Shown here: positions 53,901 to 61,787 of the stretch, piece by piece
Layout of the letters: every line of letters begins with the position of its first letter
How positions within the stretch are numbered: the first letter of the stretch is position 1
Assembly (NCBI RefSeq): GCF_040812395.1
Contig: NZ_JBFNXH010000001.1
Coordinates: 186,001-250,000, forward strand
Source: Paenibacillus_E sp040812395
GTDB taxonomy: Bacteria > Bacillota > Bacilli > Paenibacillales > NBRC-103111
Reading direction: 5' to 3'
Length of the DNA: 64,000 nucleotides
Made by a program: the position numbers and the translations under genes
Notes under the pieces: model-generated
What the model saw: only the letters and a program-made list of their open reading frames with translations
The model's database searches: none
What the model was told of the DNA's origin: nothing

Positions 53901-54519
53901 CGCGAAGCGGTTCGATTTGATCCTCGAGCTCAGAAACCAAATCATGGATACGCAGCAAATTTTGTTCCGTATCGCTCAGTTTTTTCTCCGCCTCGCGTTT
54001 ACGCGATTTATATTTAACAATCCCCGAGGCTTCCTCAAAAATACCCCGGCGATCTTCCGATTTCGTACTTAATATTTCCTCAATCCGACCTTGTCCAATA
54101 ATCGAATACGCTTCTTTACCTATCCCCGTATCCATGAACAACTCGGTAATATCTTTCAGGCGGCAGGGCTGCTTATTAATTAAATATTCGCTTTCCCCGC
54201 TGCGATGCACTCTCCGCGTAACCGTCACCTCATTGAAATCAAGAGGAAGCGCCTGCGAACTGTTATCAAGCGTCAGAGATACTTCTCCATAGTTGACCGC
54301 TCGACGCGCATCACTGCCTGCAAAAATAACATCTTCCATTTTACCGCCGCGGAGTGACTTCGCACTTTGCTCCCCGAGCACCCAGCGGATACCGTCGGAT
54401 ATGTTACTTTTACCGCTTCCGTTCGGACCTACAACTGCGGTAATGCCGCGTACAAATTCCAGCTCCGTCCGGTCTGCGAAAGACTTAAATCCGGATAATT
54501 CAATCCGTTTCAAAAACAT
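50947..54519 (-). CDS. smc: Chromosome segregation protein SMC
   Basis: SMC forms with ScpA and ScpB the condensin that organises the chromosome. It has Walker A GPNGSGKS (31-38), long coiled coils (about 165-500 and 670-1010) separated by the hinge domain (about 510-660, with GRATFLPMN and GGSMTGGS), then the ABC signature LSGGERALTAIALLF and Walker B FCVLDEVEAALDEANV. It is 1190 residues, full length. GAGGTGAG precedes the ATG. Confidence 0.98.
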   Translation of the reverse strand: MFLKRIELSGFKSFADRTELEFVRGITAVVGPNGSGKSNISDGIRWVLGEQSAKSLRGGKMEDVIFAGSDARRAVNYGEVSLTLDNSSQALPLDFNEVTVTRRVHRSGESEYLINKQPCRLKDITELFMDTGIGKEAYSIIGQGRIEEILSTKSEDRRGIFEEASGIVKYKSRKREAEKKLSDTEQNLLRIHDLVSELEDQIEPLRDQSEKAIRFKELREKLKSSEISMYVHQIDQIYVSWNEATQKLEKLQKEQTELATVVNQHDAHLEKHRWETRNLEEELEKLQMSLLQLSEEFEKNEGYGEVLKERKKNYVANRQQLATTIALQEQRRTDKEAELAEQREKIIGIGAQLFEFQAKLHAEEQRLLGVNGGISSAPEDQLKGELLETLNRMAHARNEIRYAEQQTESLGRRLERLDEESQKWAEQREHIALRKQELTAKLEQTVAEIEEDRQRYVQLTQSLKSRQGLLDEAQGMVRKWEQKLDALTSRRDTMKEMANDYDGFMQGVKEVLKAKSRKDLRGIRGAVAELVKVPAEVEIAIETALGGALQNIVVETEADGREAIAFLKRRQMGRATFLPMNVIRGRSISDQEIHSLKSAKGFVGIAVDLIEFDATYKNIFSSLLGNVVVAQSLEEANHIAAKAQYRYRVVTLEGDVVNPGGSMTGGSLQKKTTSLLGRQRQIEELDQEIKTSQEQLSGLRDKTGSMKREITDDMMNIEQLRQLGEQKRIAEQQIRAELNPLEAENRTVEEQLMLDSQDRNSLIAEQADYGLKKVESEQMLAELQQEEASLQQAIREAELSRKASESEKEELQSQLTDLKVSVASISQEKQSLQDQQRRLQQDLADTDREMETNAQLLHQLEQDMEALEQETVLQVEQLNDLKLKKQQCSEQIDFRRAERADWLHKLEQEENETRAQRIQLKQVEESLHQTEVRVNRLDVELENLLKKLGEEYELSYELAKVRYPVPEDITGTQNLVRELKREIASLGDVNLGAIEEYARVSERFEFLSAQKNDLIDAKTTLYEVIREMDQEMSKRFKTTFDAIRSHFVIVFAKLFGGGRADLILSEPENLLDTGIEIVAQPPGKKLQNLQLLSGGERALTAIALLFSIIRVKPVPFCVLDEVEAALDEANVSRFAEYLREFSEMTQFIVVTHRKGTMEEADVLYGVTMQEGGVSKLVSVRLEDEEAVVSA

Positions 54520-54536
54520 GGTCTCACCTCAAAAAT

Positions 54537-54545
54537 ATTGTAACA
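54537..54545 (-). promoter_or_regulatory. Candidate extended -10 promoter of smc
   Basis: On the minus strand TGTTACAAT fits an extended -10 element 17 bases before the ribosome site; no good -35 is seen. Together with the terminator after rnc it suggests separate transcription of smc-ftsY. Confidence 0.35.
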
Positions 54546-54625
54546 TATCCCATATGAAAATAAGAGATAAAAATAAGCGAAAATGCGCGATTTCGACGAA
54601 ATTCGACATATGATTACCCAACAAA

Positions 54626-54653
54626 TAAAAAAGGCAGCCTCAGCCGCCTTTTT
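54626..54653 (-). terminator. Intrinsic terminator after rnc
   Basis: On the minus strand AAAAAGGCGGC and GCTGCCTTTTT form an 11-bp stem (one G-U) with a TGAG loop. It lies 12 bases after the rnc stop and has a T-run on both strands, so it may work in both directions. Confidence 0.92.
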
Positions 54654-54665
54654 CATGGAAATTCC

Positions 54666-55367
54666 TTACCTTTCAGCTGTTACATTCAGCTTGGACAATG
54701 CTTGTGCCGCAGCCTGCTGTTCGGCTTCCTTCTTGGATCGGCCGACGCCTGTTCCGAGAAGCGAAGCATCCATGTACACCTCAGCTACGAACTCACGTTC
54801 ATGAGCAGGCCCCCGCTCATTGACGATCCGATATTCGAGCGAGCCCATATTATGATGCTGCGTATGCTCCTGCAATTGTGTCTTGTAGTCAATCACCAGC
54901 ACCTTGCCTTCGCTGGAGATTTTCGCGAATACATGACGTTCGAGAAACGATTTCACGCTGGCGAGCCCTTGATCCAAGTAAAGCGCGCCAATGAACGACT
55001 CGAATACATCGGCTAGAAGGGCAGGACGCGAACGTCCTCCCGTCAATTCCTCGCCTTTGCCCAAAAGCACAAAAGCGCCAAAATCCAAATCCTCAGCAAA
55101 CGTAACCAGTGAAGGCTCACACACAATAGATGCTCTGAGCTTGGTCAACTCACCTTCTGTACGGCCTGGATATGTATCATATAAAAACTCGGAAACCGTC
55201 AATTCCAGAACGGCGTCTCCCAGAAACTCCAAACGCTCATTATCTTTATGTCCAGCGATACGATGCTCATTGACATAAGAGGAATGTGTAAAAGCTTGTC
55301 TTAACAGCTCCACTTTGCGAAAAGGGATGCCGATTCGTTGCTGCAGCACCTTAATATCACGATTCAT
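54666..55367 (-). CDS. rnc: Ribonuclease III
   Basis: RNase III cuts double-stranded RNA, including rRNA precursors and the SRP RNA precursor. The catalytic signature NERLEFLGDAVLELTVSEFL is at residues 43-62 and a C-terminal double-stranded RNA-binding domain follows (about 160-230). It is 233 residues. It lies between fabF and smc. Confidence 0.98.
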   Translation of the reverse strand: MNRDIKVLQQRIGIPFRKVELLRQAFTHSSYVNEHRIAGHKDNERLEFLGDAVLELTVSEFLYDTYPGRTEGELTKLRASIVCEPSLVTFAEDLDFGAFVLLGKGEELTGGRSRPALLADVFESFIGALYLDQGLASVKSFLERHVFAKISSEGKVLVIDYKTQLQEHTQHHNMGSLEYRIVNERGPAHEREFVAEVYMDASLLGTGVGRSKKEAEQQAAAQALSKLNVTAER

Positions 55368-55428
55368 TGCCTTGACTCACCACCCAGAGAGAATGATATT
55401 ACGTTATCTTTCTTCGTAGGAAGGCATA

Positions 55429-56664
55429 TTATGCTTGGAATTTCTTCAAAATGATCGTTGCATTATGTCCGCCAAACCCGAAGGAGTTCGACATCGCGAT
55501 GTCGACATTCGCTTCACGCGCTGTATTCGGCACATAATCCAAATCGCACTCAGGATCTTGATTATCTAGATTGATTGTTGGAGCAATCAGACTGTTTGCG
55601 ATCGTCAAACCACAAATAACAGCCTCCACGCCTCCAGCAGCACCCAATAGATGCCCTGTCATAGATTTCGTGGAACTCACAGCAACTTTGTAGGCATGTT
55701 CGCCAAAAGCTTTCTTAATCGCCGTCGTTTCAGAGCGGTCTCCAACAGGTGTAGATGTACCGTGCGCATTAATATAGGAAATTGCTTCTGGTGCAATGCC
55801 CGCATCTTTAATTGCTTTGGACATACACCGCGCTGCACCGTCCGGATCTGGATCCGTCATGTGATAAGCATCTCCGCTCATTCCATAACCAATCACTTCC
55901 GCATAAATACGCGCTCCACGATTCTGAGCATGTTCAAGAGATTCCAGAATAAGAACTCCGGCGCCCTCGCCCATGACGAAACCATCGCGATCGGTATCAA
56001 ACGGACGACTTGCTTTTTGCGGTTCGTCGTTGCGTGTGGACATCGCGCGAAGCGCACAAAAGCCAGCGACTCCAATTGGCGTAATTGTTGCTTCCGCACC
56101 GCCACAAATCATGACGTCGGCATCGCCTCTTTGAATCATTTTGAAGGAATCCCCGATGGAATGCGTTCCTGTCGCACAAGCGGTAACAGCCGTACTATTC
56201 GGCCCTTTTGCGCCTGTGACCATGGAGATATGACCAGAAGCCATGTTCGCGATCATCATTGGGATGAAGAACGGCGACACGCGCTTTGGACCTTTTTCCA
56301 AAAGTGTGCGGTGCTGCTCCTCCCACGTGTTTAATCCCCCGATTCCCGAACCAACCGATACGCCCACGCGTTCAGGGTCAGTGCCTTCCTTCACGTCGAG
56401 ATTCGCATCCTTGAGGGCATTAAGTGCGCCAGCAACAGCGAACTGCACAAAACGATCCATCCGGCGAGATTCTTTACGATCCACGTATTGCTCAATATTA
56501 AAATCTTTCATTTCAGCAGCGATCCGTGTCGGGTATTCGCTTACATCAAAGTTCTCGATCATGCCGACTCCGGATTTACCTGCTGTCAGGTTACCCCAGA
56601 ACGTTTCCAAATCTTGACCAAGGGCAGTAACTACGCCCATACCTGTAATTACAACTCTGTTCAT
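55429..56664 (-). CDS. fabF: 3-oxoacyl-ACP synthase II (FabF)
   Basis: FabF elongates acyl-ACP with malonyl-ACP. The active-site Cys is at about residue 163 (TACATGTHSIG), and the two His occur in INAHGTSTPVGD and MTGHLLGAAGG. The ATG at 56664 has GAGGTG upstream; 411 residues. In B. subtilis fabF lies elsewhere with fabH, so its place after acpP is a local arrangement. Confidence 0.97.
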   Translation of the reverse strand: MNRVVITGMGVVTALGQDLETFWGNLTAGKSGVGMIENFDVSEYPTRIAAEMKDFNIEQYVDRKESRRMDRFVQFAVAGALNALKDANLDVKEGTDPERVGVSVGSGIGGLNTWEEQHRTLLEKGPKRVSPFFIPMMIANMASGHISMVTGAKGPNSTAVTACATGTHSIGDSFKMIQRGDADVMICGGAEATITPIGVAGFCALRAMSTRNDEPQKASRPFDTDRDGFVMGEGAGVLILESLEHAQNRGARIYAEVIGYGMSGDAYHMTDPDPDGAARCMSKAIKDAGIAPEAISYINAHGTSTPVGDRSETTAIKKAFGEHAYKVAVSSTKSMTGHLLGAAGGVEAVICGLTIANSLIAPTINLDNQDPECDLDYVPNTAREANVDIAMSNSFGFGGHNATIILKKFQA

Positions 56665-56715
56665 GTGTTCCACCTCTATGTAGGTAAGCATCGTTTTTTT
56701 AGTGAAAATGGAGAG

Positions 56716-56744
56716 AAGTCCCGTCTTGAAACAAAACGGGACTT
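56716..56744. repeat. Hairpin between acpP and fabF
   Basis: AAGTCCCGTTTTG and CAAGACGGGACTT form a 13-base stem (one G-U) with a 3-base loop on the minus strand. CTCTCC follows instead of a T-run. It probably acts as an mRNA 3' stabiliser for the highly expressed acpP or as partial terminator; inference. Confidence 0.7.
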
Positions 56745-56753
56745 GGTTGACTA

Positions 56754-56987
56754 TTACGTATGAGATTTTATGTAATTCGTAACTTCTCCTACAGTAGTAA
56801 TCTTCTCGGCATCTTCATCGGAAATTTCTAAATCGAACTCATCTTCTAATTCCATTACTAATTCAACTACATCGAGAGAATCAGCACCTAGATCTTCTTT
56901 GAAAGATGCTTCGAGGGTGACTTCAGCTTCATCAACCCCTAGACGATCGACTACAATTCGTTTAACACGATCCAATACGTCGGACAT
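56754..56987 (-). CDS. acpP: Acyl carrier protein
   Basis: ACP carries growing fatty acids on phosphopantetheine. The attachment Ser is residue 37 in GADSLDVVELVMELE. The acidic 77-residue protein is full length. The ATG at 56987 has AGGAGGTG upstream; the upstream GTG lies in that site. Confidence 0.98.
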   Translation of the reverse strand: MSDVLDRVKRIVVDRLGVDEAEVTLEASFKEDLGADSLDVVELVMELEDEFDLEISDEDAEKITTVGEVTNYIKSHT

Positions 56988-57008
56988 CCGGTTCACCTCC
57001 TCTTTGGT

Positions 57009-57059
57009 ATTATACGAGAATCTCTGACAGATTGCCAGTAGGCAATTTGGAGATTCTCT
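57009..57059 (-). promoter_or_regulatory. Hairpin and TATAAT box between fabG and acpP
   Basis: GAGAATCTC and GAGATTCTC form the base of a long hairpin (57016-57058) whose inner part pairs TTGCC with GGCAA. Immediately downstream on the minus strand is a perfect TATAAT (57009-57014) about 22 bases before the acpP start. There is no good -35, so a dedicated acpP promoter is possible but unproven. The hairpin has no T-run. Confidence 0.45.
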
Positions 57060-57071
57060 TTCTGGGATAAC

Positions 57072-57812
57072 TTACATGTACATGCCGCCATCCACATGAA
57101 GCGTTTGGCCTGTCATGTAAGCTGCATCGTCAGACGCCAGGAAGCGTACGACCTTGGCGATTTCCTCTGGTTGTCCAAGGCGCTCAAGCGGTATTTCCTT
57201 CAACATGTGTTCACGCACTTCAGGTGTCAACTTGTCGGTCATATCCGTTTCAATGAAGCCTGGAGCTACCGCATTAACGGTAATCCCCCGAGATGAAAGC
57301 TCACGCGCAGTCGCTTTGGTCAAACCAATAACGCCTGCTTTTGCAGCTACATAGTTAGCTTGCCCCGGATTCCCGAGCACGCCAACTACGGAAGATATAT
57401 TAATGATTCGACCGGAGCGCTGCTTCATCATCGGGCGTGTAACAGCTTTGACACAGTTGAATACGCCCTTCAGATTCGTCGCAATGACTTGATCGAATTC
57501 TTCTTCCTTCATTCGCATGATTAAATTGTCTCTTGTTATCCCTGCATTATTCACAAGAATATCAATTTTACCAAAAGTATCAAGCGTTTGCTTCACAAGA
57601 TCTTCAGCTTCTTGGAAACTGCTTACATCCGCGCGAAGCTTGACGGCTTTGCGCCCCATGGCTTCGATCAGCGCGACAACTTCTTGCGCTGCTTGCTCGC
57701 TGCCGGCATAGTTGACAGCCACATCAGCGCCCGATTCAGCTAAATGCAGAGCGATCGCGCGGCCAATGCCTCGAGATGCGCCGGTTACCAGTGCTACTTT
57801 ACCCGTTAGCAT
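57072..57812 (-). CDS. fabG: 3-oxoacyl-ACP reductase FabG
   Basis: FabG is the NADPH-dependent ketoreductase of the fatty acid cycle. It is a short-chain dehydrogenase with TGASRGIG (10-17), NNAGITRDN (88-96), catalytic Ser140/141 region, Tyr154 and Lys158 (YVAAK). It is 246 residues. Its start overlaps the end of fabD by 14 bases. Confidence 0.97.
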   Translation of the reverse strand: MLTGKVALVTGASRGIGRAIALHLAESGADVAVNYAGSEQAAQEVVALIEAMGRKAVKLRADVSSFQEAEDLVKQTLDTFGKIDILVNNAGITRDNLIMRMKEEEFDQVIATNLKGVFNCVKAVTRPMMKQRSGRIINISSVVGVLGNPGQANYVAAKAGVIGLTKATARELSSRGITVNAVAPGFIETDMTDKLTPEVREHMLKEIPLERLGQPEEIAKVVRFLASDDAAYMTGQTLHVDGGMYM

Positions 57813-58752
57813 GTTCGTGAACGACCTCCTGCAAGTACTTATTCAAAACTTCCAAACTCCCGATGGACACGATTTTTACGCTTTTGTCCACTTTCTTGAT
57901 GAGCCCGGCAAGAACGGTTCCTGAGCCAAGCTCAATGAACGTATCGACGCCTTGGCCGGTTAAATAAGACACTGTGTCCTCCCAGAGAACCGGGGAGTAC
58001 ACCTGCTCGACCAGCAGCCCGCGAATTTCGCCGGGCTGCGTCACTGGACGTGCCGTTACGTTGGCCACGACAGGCACAGCCGCTTCGCTCATTTCGACGG
58101 AAGCGAGCACCTCTGCGAGGCGCTGCGAGGCCGGCTTCATGAGCGAGGAGTGAAAGGGCCCGCTCACTTCGAGCGGAATGGCACGCTTCGCGCCTGCTTC
58201 TTTGCAGCGTTCCACGACCGCTGCAACACCTTCCTTACTGCCCGAGACGACAATCTGTCCCGGGCAGTTCACATTGGCGAGCTCCACAACGGAGCCGCCG
58301 CTGGTGATGGCCTTGCAGAGCTCCGCCAGCGCTTCGCGCTCGGCTCCGAGCACGGCCGCCATGGCGCCCAGGCCGCCAGGGACGGCCTGCTCCATGAACT
58401 CGCCGCGAGCACGCACCGTGCGGACCGCGTCTTCGAACGCGAGCACGCCTGCGGCGACGAGCGCGCTGTATTCGCCCAGACTATGTCCGGCGACATAGTC
58501 TGGTGTGACGCCCGCAGCCTTGAACACTTCCAGACAAGCCATGCTTGTTGTCAGCAGCGCAGGCTGCGTGTGGTACGTGATTTTCAAAGTGTCCTCAGGC
58601 CCCTGGAAAATCAGATCCGAAAGTGAGAACCCCAGCGCCTCATCAGCGCGGTCAAAATAAGATTTGGCAGCGGGGTGATTCTGGTACAAATCTTGTCCCA
58701 TTCCCACAGTTTGTGAGCCCTGCCCCGGAAAAACAAAAGCAATTTTACCCAT
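57799..58752 (-). CDS. fabD: Malonyl-CoA:ACP transacylase FabD
   Basis: FabD loads malonyl groups on ACP. The N-terminus KIAFVFPGQGSQTVGMGQDL and the nucleophile Ser91 in AGHSLGEYSAL are present. The ATG at 58752 gives 317 residues; GAAGGG is somewhat distant. Bases about 58000-58500 are strikingly GC-rich compared with neighbours, causing long spurious frames on the other strand. Confidence 0.96.
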   Translation of the reverse strand: MGKIAFVFPGQGSQTVGMGQDLYQNHPAAKSYFDRADEALGFSLSDLIFQGPEDTLKITYHTQPALLTTSMACLEVFKAAGVTPDYVAGHSLGEYSALVAAGVLAFEDAVRTVRARGEFMEQAVPGGLGAMAAVLGAEREALAELCKAITSGGSVVELANVNCPGQIVVSGSKEGVAAVVERCKEAGAKRAIPLEVSGPFHSSLMKPASQRLAEVLASVEMSEAAVPVVANVTARPVTQPGEIRGLLVEQVYSPVLWEDTVSYLTGQGVDTFIELGSGTVLAGLIKKVDKSVKIVSIGSLEVLNKYLQEVVHEHANG

Positions 58753-58872
58753 AAAAGAAAAGGTTCCCTTCCGCCATATATTCACATTAAAGAGGTTGTT
58801 CAGAACGTCCACTTTGTCCTACCTTCTCGGTGCTGAAAGCGAACTTTTTGAACACACACTTAAAGTTTGCAA

Positions 58873-59859
58873 TTACCACACAAGCGCGGACGCGCCCCAA
58901 GTCAGACCGCCGCCAAAGCCGACAAGCACTAAGCGGTCGCCTTCATTCAAGCGCCCCTGTTCTACTGCCTCAGCCAGCGCTACTGGAATGGATGCAGCGG
59001 ACATGTTGCCGTACCTGTCCAAATTGACCATGCATTTATCCTCAGTCATTTCCAGACGGTTCAGAGAAGCTTGAATGATTCTCATATTCGCTTGATGCGG
59101 AACGAGCAAATCAATGTCTCCTTTTTCCCATCCTGCTTTGCGAAGCGCTTCGTCTGCCGCATTCCCCATAATGCGCACGGCGAATTTAAACACCTCAGCT
59201 CCAGCCATATAAATATAATGCATTCTCTGGTCAAGGGAAGCCTGTGACGCGGGATTGCGCGAACCGCCGCCTTCAATTTTCAGAAGAGGACCTCCTGTGC
59301 CGTCTGCGCCCAATTCGAAGGATTGGAAGCCTCTGCCTTCCGGCACTTCACCGATCACGACAGCCCCTGCCCCGTCGCCAAAAAGAATACAGGTGTTACG
59401 GTCCGTGTAATCCGTAATCTTCGATAAGCAATCCGCGCCGATGACTAGCGCATATTTATATGTACCGGTCGCAATAAAGTTCGATGCATTCGCCAATCCA
59501 TAAACGAAACCGGAACATGCCGCCGACAGGTCAAAAGCTGCCGCTTTCTTCGCGCCCAGCTTTTCTTGAAGCACACAGGCCGTCGATGGGAACGACATAT
59601 CCGGCGTGATCGTTGCGACGATGATCAAATCGATTTGATCCGGTGTAATTCCGGCATTTGCAAGTGCAATGAGGGACGCTTCATAGCAGAGATCGGATGT
59701 TGCTTGCCCTTCAGCCGCGATTCTTCTCTCGCGAATTCCCGTTCTGGTCACAATCCACTCATCATTGGTTTCAACCATCGTTTCCAACTCTTGATTCGTC
59801 AAAATGCGATCAGGCACATATTTCCCTGATCCAAGCACCCCAACTGGTATAAGGTTCAT
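58873..59859 (-). CDS. fabH: 3-oxoacyl-ACP synthase III (FabH)
   Basis: FabH starts fatty acid synthesis by condensing acyl-CoA with malonyl-ACP; in Bacillales it prefers branched primers. The active Cys115 (LSAACSGFVYG), His in VPHQANMRII and Asn in DRYGNMSAASIP are present. It is 328 residues. It sits between plsX and fabD, unlike in B. subtilis. Confidence 0.97.
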   Translation of the reverse strand: MNLIPVGVLGSGKYVPDRILTNQELETMVETNDEWIVTRTGIRERRIAAEGQATSDLCYEASLIALANAGITPDQIDLIIVATITPDMSFPSTACVLQEKLGAKKAAAFDLSAACSGFVYGLANASNFIATGTYKYALVIGADCLSKITDYTDRNTCILFGDGAGAVVIGEVPEGRGFQSFELGADGTGGPLLKIEGGGSRNPASQASLDQRMHYIYMAGAEVFKFAVRIMGNAADEALRKAGWEKGDIDLLVPHQANMRIIQASLNRLEMTEDKCMVNLDRYGNMSAASIPVALAEAVEQGRLNEGDRLVLVGFGGGLTWGASALVW

Positions 59860-59868
59860 GCTGTTCTC

Positions 59869-60858
59869 TCACTTCCCGTGGTTGATTTCCGCAGATATCG
59901 CGCCGACCAAGTCGTTCTTTAAGGCGATTCTCGCTTGGCGAACTGCATTTTTAATCGCATTGGCGTCCGAGGAACCATGGCATTTCATGACTAGCCCTTG
60001 AATGCCTAAGAGTGGACCCGCGCCGTGCTCTTTGTAGTCAAATTGTTTACGAAATTTCATAATGCCCGGTTTTAGTATAGCCGCAGCTAGTTTGGAATAC
60101 CACGTTTTTGTAAATTCCGTCTTCAATACGGAGAAAAATACGGATGCAGCGCCTTCCAGCGTTTTCAACATAATGTTGCCTGCAAATCCATCGCAAACAA
60201 TAATGTCGCATTCCGCACGAAGCACGTCCCGAGACTCCACATTGCCGATAAAACGGACAGGAGCTTGTTCCAACAAAGGATATGCCGCCTTCGTCAATTC
60301 ATTCCCTTTCATGGCTTCCGTCCCCACATTCAACAGCCCTACGCGAGGCTCGGCAATGCCATGCACTTTGTTGCGGTAAATACTTCCCATGATCGCATAC
60401 TGGGTCAAATGCTCCGCTGTCGCATCCATGTTGGCGCCCAAATCAAGTGCTAGCACGCCATTGCCATTGGTTGTCGGAATCATAGGGGCAAGCGCCGGAC
60501 GATCTATCCCGGGAATTCTGCCGACGATAAGCAAACCCGTTGTCATTAATGCGCCGGTGTTCCCTGCGGATATCATCGCTTCCGCTTCATTCTCTCGCAC
60601 CAGTCTGCCTGCTACTACCATAGAAGCGTCTTTTTTGCGACGCACCGCTTTCACGGGCTCGTCATCGGCCTCAATCACCTCTTCCGTATGACGGATGGTG
60701 AGATTGGCTGGTCTCTCTGACAAATGCGCTTCGATGGCAGCCGAATTGCCGACGAGAATAATGTCTACGTCGGACCATTCTTTAGCCGCAGCGATTGCAC
60801 CTTCCACGACAACTTTTGGGGCATGATCGCCGCCCATTGCATCAATCGCGATCCGCAT
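59869..60858 (-). CDS. plsX: Phosphate acyltransferase PlsX
   Basis: PlsX makes acyl-phosphate from acyl-ACP for phospholipid synthesis. The family signature MRIAIDAMGGDHAPKVVVEG, SAGNTGALMTTGLLIVGRIP and LNVGTEAMKGNELTK are present; 329 residues. GGAGG precedes the ATG. It overlaps the end of fapR by 17 bases. Confidence 0.97.
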   Translation of the reverse strand: MRIAIDAMGGDHAPKVVVEGAIAAAKEWSDVDIILVGNSAAIEAHLSERPANLTIRHTEEVIEADDEPVKAVRRKKDASMVVAGRLVRENEAEAMISAGNTGALMTTGLLIVGRIPGIDRPALAPMIPTTNGNGVLALDLGANMDATAEHLTQYAIMGSIYRNKVHGIAEPRVGLLNVGTEAMKGNELTKAAYPLLEQAPVRFIGNVESRDVLRAECDIIVCDGFAGNIMLKTLEGAASVFFSVLKTEFTKTWYSKLAAAILKPGIMKFRKQFDYKEHGAGPLLGIQGLVMKCHGSSDANAIKNAVRQARIALKNDLVGAISAEINHGK

Positions 60859-61456
60859 GCAGCTTGTCCTCCTTTTCTAGATGTTGCTCTTTCTTCGAGT
60901 GAAAGATCACAAAGTTGCCCCGAAACACGACCTCGTCGCCCACGTACGAAAACACCTCTACACGCGCTTTCCCCTTGGATATAGAACGCACGTAAGCTTT
61001 GGCAATACACTTCTCTCCGAGCTTCACAGAACGAATAAAGCGGATATCCGCTGAAGCGGTCAGGGCAATCGGATCGTCGATGACGGCAACAGCCAAGGAG
61101 TTGGCTTGCGAGAATATGTGATGTCCTCTAGCAATTTTGGTTCTTGAGAAAACCTGATCTTCATTAATTTCCAAAATCGAGATACCGCTTTGATCCAGCT
61201 GTAAATCGATGACTTCTCCAATGACTTCGTCAATCGACAGCGAACGCACCTGGTCGTACGTCTTGACCGCCATATGCTTCATCCGCTCCCGCAGCTCGGG
61301 AATGCCGAGTTCCAACCGATCCAGTCTCACGGTCTGTATACTGACCTGAAACGTTCGCATCAGCTCTTCATCCGTCATAAACGGGTTGGCTTCAATCACT
61401 TGGAGCAGTTGCTGCTGTCTATGTCGTTTAGGAAGGCGTTCGATGGCGAGCACCAC
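60842..61456 (-). CDS. fapR: Fatty acid and phospholipid biosynthesis regulator FapR
   Basis: FapR represses lipid genes and is released by malonyl-CoA. An N-terminal helix-turn-helix (TDEELMRTFQVSIQTVRLDR) and a C-terminal hotdog domain with GHHIFSQANSLAVAVIDD are present; 204 residues. The start is GTG; two GTG codons are adjacent and either may be used. It heads the lipid operon and likely regulates itself through the operator upstream. Confidence 0.95.
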   Translation of the reverse strand: MVLAIERLPKRHRQQQLLQVIEANPFMTDEELMRTFQVSIQTVRLDRLELGIPELRERMKHMAVKTYDQVRSLSIDEVIGEVIDLQLDQSGISILEINEDQVFSRTKIARGHHIFSQANSLAVAVIDDPIALTASADIRFIRSVKLGEKCIAKAYVRSISKGKARVEVFSYVGDEVVFRGNFVIFHSKKEQHLEKEDKLHADRD

Positions 61457-61477
61457 CTTATCTCGTTATATCTCATC

Positions 61478-61494
61478 TTATTACCAGATACTAA
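61478..61494 (-). promoter_or_regulatory. FapR operator upstream of fapR
   Basis: On the minus strand TTAGTATCTGGTAATAA is a near-palindrome (TTAGTA with TAATAA) matching the FapR box pattern as I recall it. It lies just downstream of a TATACT -10-like hexamer (61500-61505), so bound FapR would cover the transcription start. The -35 is weak. Confidence 0.7.
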
Positions 61495-61530
61495 ACTGTA
61501 GTATATTATTTTTACACCTAAAAAGAAAGC

Positions 61531-61567
61531 AAAAAAAATAGCACCTCACACTAGGATGAAGTACTAT
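61531..61567 (-). terminator. Intrinsic terminator after rpmF
   Basis: On the minus strand ATAGTACTTCA pairs with TGAGGTGCTAT (three G-U) around an 8-base loop and is followed by eight Ts. It separates yceD-rpmF from the fapR operon. Confidence 0.92.
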
Positions 61568-61575
61568 GTTCAATC

Positions 61576-61749
61576 TTATGCTTTTACGATCTCTCTACCT
61601 TTGTAAGATCCGCAAGTTTTGCACACGTGATGTGCCAACTTCAGCTCTCCACATTGTTCGCATTTCACCATGCCTGGAACTTCCAATTTAAAGTGAGTAC
61701 GGCGCTTGTCGCGACGAGTTTTGGACGTTCTTCTTTGAGGTACTGCCAT
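61576..61749 (-). CDS. rpmF: 50S ribosomal protein L32
   Basis: A 57-residue ribosomal protein beginning MAVPQRRTSKTRRDKRRTH with two CxxC pairs (CEQC and CKTC), so it is the zinc-binding form of L32. GGAGG lies upstream of the ATG at 61749. It follows yceD, its usual partner. Confidence 0.97.
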   Translation of the reverse strand: MAVPQRRTSKTRRDKRRTHFKLEVPGMVKCEQCGELKLAHHVCKTCGSYKGREIVKA

Positions 61750-61787
61750 ATTCAAAACACCTCCTTAAACGAATTTCGGGCGTTGCC

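Noticed and set aside
55651..56334. 227-codon open frame opposite fabF
   Set aside because: Antisense shadow of a conserved gene with no start signal.
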